Assembly: GCF_040394755.1 (NCBI RefSeq)
Contig: NZ_JBEBRQ010000013.1
Direction: 5' to 3' (one strand)
DNA: 59,829 nt
DNA from: Castellaniella defragrans_A
GTDB taxonomy: Bacteria; Pseudomonadota; Gammaproteobacteria; Burkholderiales; Burkholderiaceae_B
A program made the translations under genes and the position numbers. Below are positions 55,593-59,829 of the stretch, one piece after another. The notes under the pieces were generated by a model. It saw only the letters and a program-made list of their open reading frames with translations, searched no databases and was not told where the DNA came from. Positions within the stretch are counted from its first letter, which is position 1. Each line of letters opens with the position of its first letter.

Positions 55593-56552
55593 ATGTCTGA
55601 CACGGATATCGAAATTGAGGATCTCGAGGCGCCTGGGCCCGAGGAGTTCGAACTGCCGTTCACGGCGCTTGCCGAGCGCCTGGATAAAGTGCTGGCCCGC
55701 CTGATGCCGCAGCATTCCCGCAGCCGGCTGCAAGCCTGGATCGAGGAGGGGCACGTGCGGATCAACGGCCAGCCGGCGCGCGTGCGCGCCAGGGCGGGGC
55801 CGGGCGACCGGATTCAGGTCTGGCCGCAGCCCGCGCCCGAGGCCCTGGCTTTCGTCGCCGAGCCCGTCGAATTCCGGGTGGTCGGCGAGGGCGCCGACTG
55901 GATCGTGATCGACAAACCGGCGGGACTGGTCACGCACCCAGGGGCCGGAAACTGGCATGGAACGCTGCTCAACGGACTGCTTCACCGCTATCCGGAGCTG
56001 GCCCGCGTGGCGCGGGCGGGAATCGTTCATCGTCTGGACAAGGACACCACGGGCCTGCTGGTGGTGGCCCGCAATGACATTGCCCAGACCCATCTGGTGC
56101 GCCAGTTGCAGGCCCGCAGCGTCAAGCGTGAATACCTTGCCCTGGTGCATGGCTGGCCCGAGCCAGACGGAACCGTGTCCCTGCCGATCGGCCGCGATGC
56201 GCGGGTGCCGGTGCGCATGAGCGTGCAGCAGCCGATCGCGCCCAAACCGGCGGTCACGCACTATCGCAGCATCCGCCGCGGCCATGCCGGCGAGGCGCCG
56301 GTGGCCGAGGTGGCCTGCCGGCTCGAGACAGGGCGCACCCATCAGATCCGCGTGCACATGGCCAGCCTGCATCATCCGCTGCTGGCCGACGCGGTGTATG
56401 GCGGCCGGCCCCTGGCGGGCGCCGCGCGCCAGATGCTGCATGCCTGCGCTCTGGGGTTTCAGGACCCGGCCTCGGGCGAATGGCTGCGGTTCGAGGCTGG
56501 CGTACCGGATGATTTCGCGGCGGTCCGCCAGGAGATTCAGTGGCAGTCATGA
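55593..56552 (+). CDS. rluD: 23S rRNA pseudouridine synthase RluD
   Basis: 319 residues: an N-terminal S4 domain (about 25-75, RLDKVLARLMPQHSRSRLQ) and a RluA-type catalytic domain with the nucleophilic Asp in GIVHRLDKDTTGLLVVAR and the block LETGRTHQIRVHM. It modifies helix 69 of 23S rRNA. The pairing with bamD upstream and pgeF downstream is widely conserved, and the end overlaps pgeF by 13 nt. Confidence 0.95.
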   Translation: MSDTDIEIEDLEAPGPEEFELPFTALAERLDKVLARLMPQHSRSRLQAWIEEGHVRINGQPARVRARAGPGDRIQVWPQPAPEALAFVAEPVEFRVVGEGADWIVIDKPAGLVTHPGAGNWHGTLLNGLLHRYPELARVARAGIVHRLDKDTTGLLVVARNDIAQTHLVRQLQARSVKREYLALVHGWPEPDGTVSLPIGRDARVPVRMSVQQPIAPKPAVTHYRSIRRGHAGEAPVAEVACRLETGRTHQIRVHMASLHHPLLADAVYGGRPLAGAARQMLHACALGFQDPASGEWLRFEAGVPDDFAAVRQEIQWQS

Positions 56553-57319
56553 ACAAGAATGGCGCCGTCGAGTGCGTGACCGGCCTGCCGTGGTCCGGGG
56601 TGCGTTATTTTTGCAGCACACGGGCCGGAGGGTTCAGCGCGCCGCCCTGGGACGGCCTGAACCTGGGGCTGCATGTGGGCGATGAGCCGCAGGCGGTCCA
56701 GCGCAATCGCGCGCTGCTGGGTGGCGGTCTGCCGGCCGATCCCCTGTGGCTCGATCAGGTTCACGGTATCGAGGTGTGCGATGCCGACGCCTGGACCGAT
56801 GGCGGCACGCCCCGGGCCGATGCGGCGGTCACGACGCGGCGGGATCGTCCGCTGGCGATCCTGACCGCGGACTGCCTGCCCGTCGTGCTGGCCGATGCGG
56901 GCGGTTGCGTGCTGGGTGTTGCCCATGCGGGCTGGCGCGGACTCGCGGCCGGTGTTCTCGAGAACACCCTGGCGCGGATGCGGCCGAAGGCGCCCCGGGA
57001 CAGCCGCTGGCGCGCCTGGATCGGGCCCGCCATCGGTCAGGCGAGTTTCGAGGTCGGGCCCGAGGTCCGGGAGGCGTTTGCCGGAGCCGATCCCGCGTTG
57101 GCAACGTTTTTCGTGGGGCGGCCCGGCAGCGACCGCTGGCTCGCCGACCTGGCGGCGATCGCGCGCCATCGCCTGCGGGCCGCCGGCGTCGAGCAGATCG
57201 AGTGCAGCGGTCATTGCACTTACCAGGATACGCGGCGCTTCTATTCCTACCGGCGTGACGCGCGCACGGGCAGGCAGGCGACCATCGCCTGGCTGGCGGC
57301 GGGTGCGTGCGATGCTTAG
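56540..57319 (+). CDS. pgeF: Laccase-domain purine nucleoside phosphorylase / PgeF (YfiH)
   Basis: 259 residues of the YfiH/DUF152 family, linked to peptidoglycan editing and to purine nucleoside hydrolysis. The metal or active-site motifs are LTADCLPV, HAGWRG and SGHCTYQ. A GTG at 56540 has AGGAG at good distance; ATG 56549 is an alternative and would overlap the rluD stop by ATGA. Confidence 0.93.
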   Translation: MAVMNKNGAVECVTGLPWSGVRYFCSTRAGGFSAPPWDGLNLGLHVGDEPQAVQRNRALLGGGLPADPLWLDQVHGIEVCDADAWTDGGTPRADAAVTTRRDRPLAILTADCLPVVLADAGGCVLGVAHAGWRGLAAGVLENTLARMRPKAPRDSRWRAWIGPAIGQASFEVGPEVREAFAGADPALATFFVGRPGSDRWLADLAAIARHRLRAAGVEQIECSGHCTYQDTRRFYSYRRDARTGRQATIAWLAAGACDA

Positions 57320-57382
57320 ATAGGATACCGCGCCATCATGACGCGGCATCACGCGCGCGGGGCATTCCCCGCCAGCCATCCC

Positions 57383-58000
57383 TTACTCGGGATGCAGTAC
57401 CTGCCCTGGAATAGCGTCGGGCTTGGGCTGTCCCACGGACTGATCCACCGCCGGCAAGGTGTGGGCGATGCCCTTGTGGCAGTCGATGCAGGTCTGGCCT
57501 TGCTCAAAGCCCTGCTGGTGCATGCGGGCCGAGCGCGGGCTTTGGCCGGCGTAGTCGAAATAGCTGTAGTCGTGGCAGTTGCGGCATTCCTGGGAATTGT
57601 TCGCTTTCATGCGCCGCCACTCGTTCTGGGCGAGTTGCGGGCGTTTGGCGTTGAATTTTTCGGGCGTGTCGATGGTGCCCAGAAAGTGATGCAGCAATTC
57701 GTTGGATGCATAGACCTTGCGCAGCATCTTCGGCCCCCATTCCTTCGGCACGTGGCAGTCCGAGCATATGGCGCGCACGCCGGTGCGGTTGGAATAGTGC
57801 ACGGTCTTGCGGTATTCCTGGTAGACGTTCTGGTTCATTTCATGGCATGAAATACAGAAGGCTTCGGTGTTGGTCCATTCCATGACCGTATTGAAACCGC
57901 CCCAGAATACGATACCCAGCACGAAGGCCAGCCCCAGGCCGCTGAATGCCAGGGCCCGGAGACGGCGCGGCAGGGTCTTGATCCACTTGATCGGGTTCAT
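57383..58000 (-). CDS. napC: Cytochrome c NapC (NapC/NirT family, tetraheme)
   Basis: Quinol-oxidising cytochrome of 205 residues that feeds electrons to periplasmic nitrate reductase. One N-terminal anchor helix (ALAFSGLGLAFVLGIVFWGG) is followed by four heme motifs: CISCH, CSDCH, CRNCH and CIDCH. ATG 58000 has GAGG upstream; a GTG three codons before is possible. It is the last gene of the nap operon, and a short GCGGGG/CCCCGC dyad lies beyond its end. Confidence 0.96.
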   Translation of the reverse strand: MNPIKWIKTLPRRLRALAFSGLGLAFVLGIVFWGGFNTVMEWTNTEAFCISCHEMNQNVYQEYRKTVHYSNRTGVRAICSDCHVPKEWGPKMLRKVYASNELLHHFLGTIDTPEKFNAKRPQLAQNEWRRMKANNSQECRNCHDYSYFDYAGQSPRSARMHQQGFEQGQTCIDCHKGIAHTLPAVDQSVGQPKPDAIPGQVLHPE

Positions 58001-58014
58001 GATGCACACCTCGC

Positions 58015-58473
58015 TCAGTTCAGGCCCTTGACGCGTTGGAAAGTGTTTTCGACCAGCGGTTTCGCATCACTCTGGGTGACGTGGCATTGCATACAGAAAT
58101 ACCGCGCCGGACTCACGGATGACAGTTCGCGCCCTTGTGAGTCGCGGAAGTGGGTGACCGAGATTTTGGGCGAATTGGTGGCCTGCGCGCGGCCCCAGGA
58201 GTGACAGTCCAGGCATTTGTTGAAATTCAACGTCACCTGATAGTTGCTGACGGTGTGCGGTATCAGCGGCGGCTGCTGCACAAAATCGCGCGGCAGCGTG
58301 GCGCCGGTGTCGAGTTCCTGGCGATAGTGGCCAGCGACGTGTTCGGCGTCGCCGACACTGCTTTGGCGCAAGCTTTGAAGCGTGGTGGAGTCGCTGGCCT
58401 GGGCGGCTGGCATGCCTGCTGCGATCAGGCCCGCGATCAGGCCGAGGGCGGTCTTGTACAAGGCGCGTTTCAT
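58015..58473 (-). CDS. napB: Periplasmic nitrate reductase, diheme subunit NapB
   Basis: 152 residues with a Sec signal peptide (cut after AAQA). Two heme motifs, CLDCH and CMQCH. It passes electrons from NapC to the catalytic NapA. The ATG overlaps the stop of napH (4 nt) and the stop is 14 nt before napC. Confidence 0.96.
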   Translation of the reverse strand: MKRALYKTALGLIAGLIAAGMPAAQASDSTTLQSLRQSSVGDAEHVAGHYRQELDTGATLPRDFVQQPPLIPHTVSNYQVTLNFNKCLDCHSWGRAQATNSPKISVTHFRDSQGRELSSVSPARYFCMQCHVTQSDAKPLVENTFQRVKGLN

Positions 58474-59402
58474 GGTTTACTCCTGTGGCGGAATCTGTGG
58501 CCCATGCGGAATACCTGCTGAGGGCAGACGTCGATGCAACGGCCGCAAGTGGTGCAGTCGGCATCGAGAATGATGGGATGGCTCTGGCCCACCCCTTTGA
58601 GTGCGGGGCGGATGACCTGCGGTTCGGGGCAGATGCTGTAGCAGTCCATGCAGTCATCGCAGGCGTCGCGGCCTGCGGCGTTGACGCGCAGCAGCGCCGA
58701 TTTACCCAATAGGCCGTAGAACGCGCCTACCGGGCAGATATGGCCGCACCAACCGCGCGGCATGACCAGCAAGTCATACAGGAAAATGCCCAGTACCAGC
58801 ATCCATACGGCGCCAAAACCGAACACCAGCGCGCGATGCAGCATTGATACGGGATTGACCCATTCCCATGCGATAGTGCCCGTGAGGGCCGAAGCCAGCA
58901 ATGTGCCCACCATCAGCCATAGGCGCAGCAATTTGGATGGTGCGCGCCCGGGCGGGCGCAGCTTCAGTTTGCGGCGCAGCCAGGATGCCGTATCGGTGAC
59001 GATATTGATGGGACATACCCATGAGCAGTACAGGCGGCCGCCGAGCAGCAGATAAAAGCCCAGCACGATGCCGGCGCCGAGTACGGCCGTGCGCAACGGC
59101 ACATGCCCCGCGAGCAGGCTTTGCAATAACAGGTACGGGTCGGTCAGCGCAAGCCAGTCGAGCGTCAGGCTGGAGGATAAATTGCCTTTCACAGGCCACC
59201 AGGCCTGGCCCAGCAGGCCTCGATGCACCAACGCCACGCTGACTGGACCGATCAAAAACAGCGCCAGCAGGCCGGTCTGCATACCGCGGCGCAGCAGCAG
59301 CCAGCGATGCGCACGCATCCAGCCTTTGCCCGCGACGGCGGCGGCGGTGGGGTTGCGGCCCGCGACGTTCGGCCGCTTGGGTTTGACCGGAACGGTGCTC
59401 AT
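58470..59402 (-). CDS. napH: Quinol dehydrogenase membrane component NapH
   Basis: 310 residues with about four membrane helices. Two cytoplasmic CxxxCP motifs (CSWVCP and CGHICP) and two C-terminal 4Fe-4S motifs (CDDCMDCYSICP; CTTCGRCIDVCP). With NapG it forms a quinol dehydrogenase branch feeding NapB. It overlaps napG and napB by 4 nt each. Confidence 0.96.
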   Translation of the reverse strand: MSTVPVKPKRPNVAGRNPTAAAVAGKGWMRAHRWLLLRRGMQTGLLALFLIGPVSVALVHRGLLGQAWWPVKGNLSSSLTLDWLALTDPYLLLQSLLAGHVPLRTAVLGAGIVLGFYLLLGGRLYCSWVCPINIVTDTASWLRRKLKLRPPGRAPSKLLRLWLMVGTLLASALTGTIAWEWVNPVSMLHRALVFGFGAVWMLVLGIFLYDLLVMPRGWCGHICPVGAFYGLLGKSALLRVNAAGRDACDDCMDCYSICPEPQVIRPALKGVGQSHPIILDADCTTCGRCIDVCPQQVFRMGHRFRHRSKP

Positions 59403-59829
59403 GGTTTGCCGTCCATGTTGGGAATGGGCGGAACGGGAGGAACGTCATCCAGGCCGCGCACGGGCAGGTGGATCTGTTCGCCGATGAGTGAGCCGCCGGC
59501 TTTGTCGGCCTCCTCCCAGCCCTTGCGGTAGTGGCTGGCGGTCGAACCCTGCGCCAGCGGGTGCGGCAGTACCTTGATGGCCGCGGCGCCCGGCAGTACA
59601 CAACTCTGCTCGCATTTGCCGCAGCCAGTGCAGTGTGCGGAATGCACGGTGGGCAGCAGCATGGCGTGGCGATCGGAGCGTGGATTGTGTTGCAGTTCGA
59701 GCGTGATGGCTTCGTCGATCAACGGACACACGCGATAGCATACGTCGCAGCGCAGCCCCTGGAAATTCAGACAGGATTCCTGGTCGATGAGCACCGCCAG
59801 ACCCATGCGCGCGTCTTCGATGCGGGTCA
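59399..59829 (-). CDS. napG: Ferredoxin-type protein NapG (5' end beyond window)
   Basis: The C-terminal 142 or so residues of NapG. Cysteine clusters CLNFQGLRCDVCYRVCP and HCTGCGKCEQSCVLPGAAAI are visible. The frame is open to the window edge, so the N-terminus and further clusters lie beyond 59829. With H, B and C following, the order is the standard napA-G-H-B-C. Confidence 0.94.
   Translation of the reverse strand, partial: TRIEDARMGLAVLIDQESCLNFQGLRCDVCYRVCPLIDEAITLELQHNPRSDRHAMLLPTVHSAHCTGCGKCEQSCVLPGAAAIKVLPHPLAQGSTASHYRKGWEEADKAGGSLIGEQIHLPVRGLDDVPPVPPIPNMDGKP

Noticed and set aside
57357..57372. GCGGGG-CATT-CCCCGC dyad as a terminator between pgeF and napC
   Set aside because: Stem of only 6 bp and no T-run on either strand; position is right but evidence is too weak.

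Overview
The window looks like a chromosomal segment of a high-G+C betaproteobacterium, most likely order Burkholderiales, family Alcaligenaceae (Bordetella/Achromobacter-like). This rests on the sdhAB-sdhE-gltA and sucAB-lpdA-zapE gene orders, the MaoC-Pta/AckA pair, the LysR-GcdH-CoA-transferase set and general protein similarity. No rRNA, tRNA, CRISPR array, transposase or integrase was seen.

Layout. (1) 1-3790: end of the succinate dehydrogenase operon and citrate synthase, closed by a strong terminator. (2) 3866-8058: a short prepilin peptidase on the minus strand, then an AT-rich leader with Fur-like boxes and RNA hairpins ahead of a type V autotransporter. (3) 8080-18844: malic enzyme (minus), then 2-oxoglutarate dehydrogenase E1/E2/E3, zapE and trpS. 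(4) 18889-25206: GABA/5-aminovalerate-type aminotransferase with a divergent MocR regulator, then a LysR regulator divergent from glutaryl-CoA dehydrogenase and a class III CoA-transferase, i.e. a C4/C5 amino-acid and glutarate module. (5) 25207-38875: a visibly lower-G+C catabolic island (see below). (6) 38990-50136 (minus): an apparent operon running PHA synthase, outer-membrane efflux lipoprotein, HlyD-type adaptor, double-ATPase ABC protein, ABC permease, MaoC-phosphate acetyltransferase and acetate kinase, followed by a 49-residue membrane protein. (7) 50227-57319: tex, an XPD/DinG-like helicase, bamD, rluD and pgeF. (8) 57383-59829 (minus): the 3' part of a periplasmic nitrate reductase operon, napG(partial)HBC.

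The island at 25-39 kb is the most interesting part. A trimethylamine-dehydrogenase-like flavoprotein keeps the FMN-linking Cys and the [4Fe-4S] cysteines. Its catalytic Tyr/His pair is replaced by Ser/Asp and one wall of the aromatic cage is changed. It is followed by a 1036-residue fusion of a DgcB-type membrane Fe-S protein to a complete ETF beta subunit, then by ETF alpha overlapping it by 4 nt. This gives a self-contained electron path: amine -> FMN -> Fe-S -> ETF -> membrane Fe-S protein -> quinone. A PAS-domain protein and a sigma-54 activator follow. A second unit encodes a PuuC-like aldehyde dehydrogenase, an APC-family permease and a small outer-membrane porin-like protein. Both units start at sigma-54 promoters with an identical 18-base -24/-12 core, and both carry a near-identical 15-base upstream motif. 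I infer an inducible pathway for uptake and oxidation of an as yet unidentified amine to an acid; the substrate cannot be read from the sequence.
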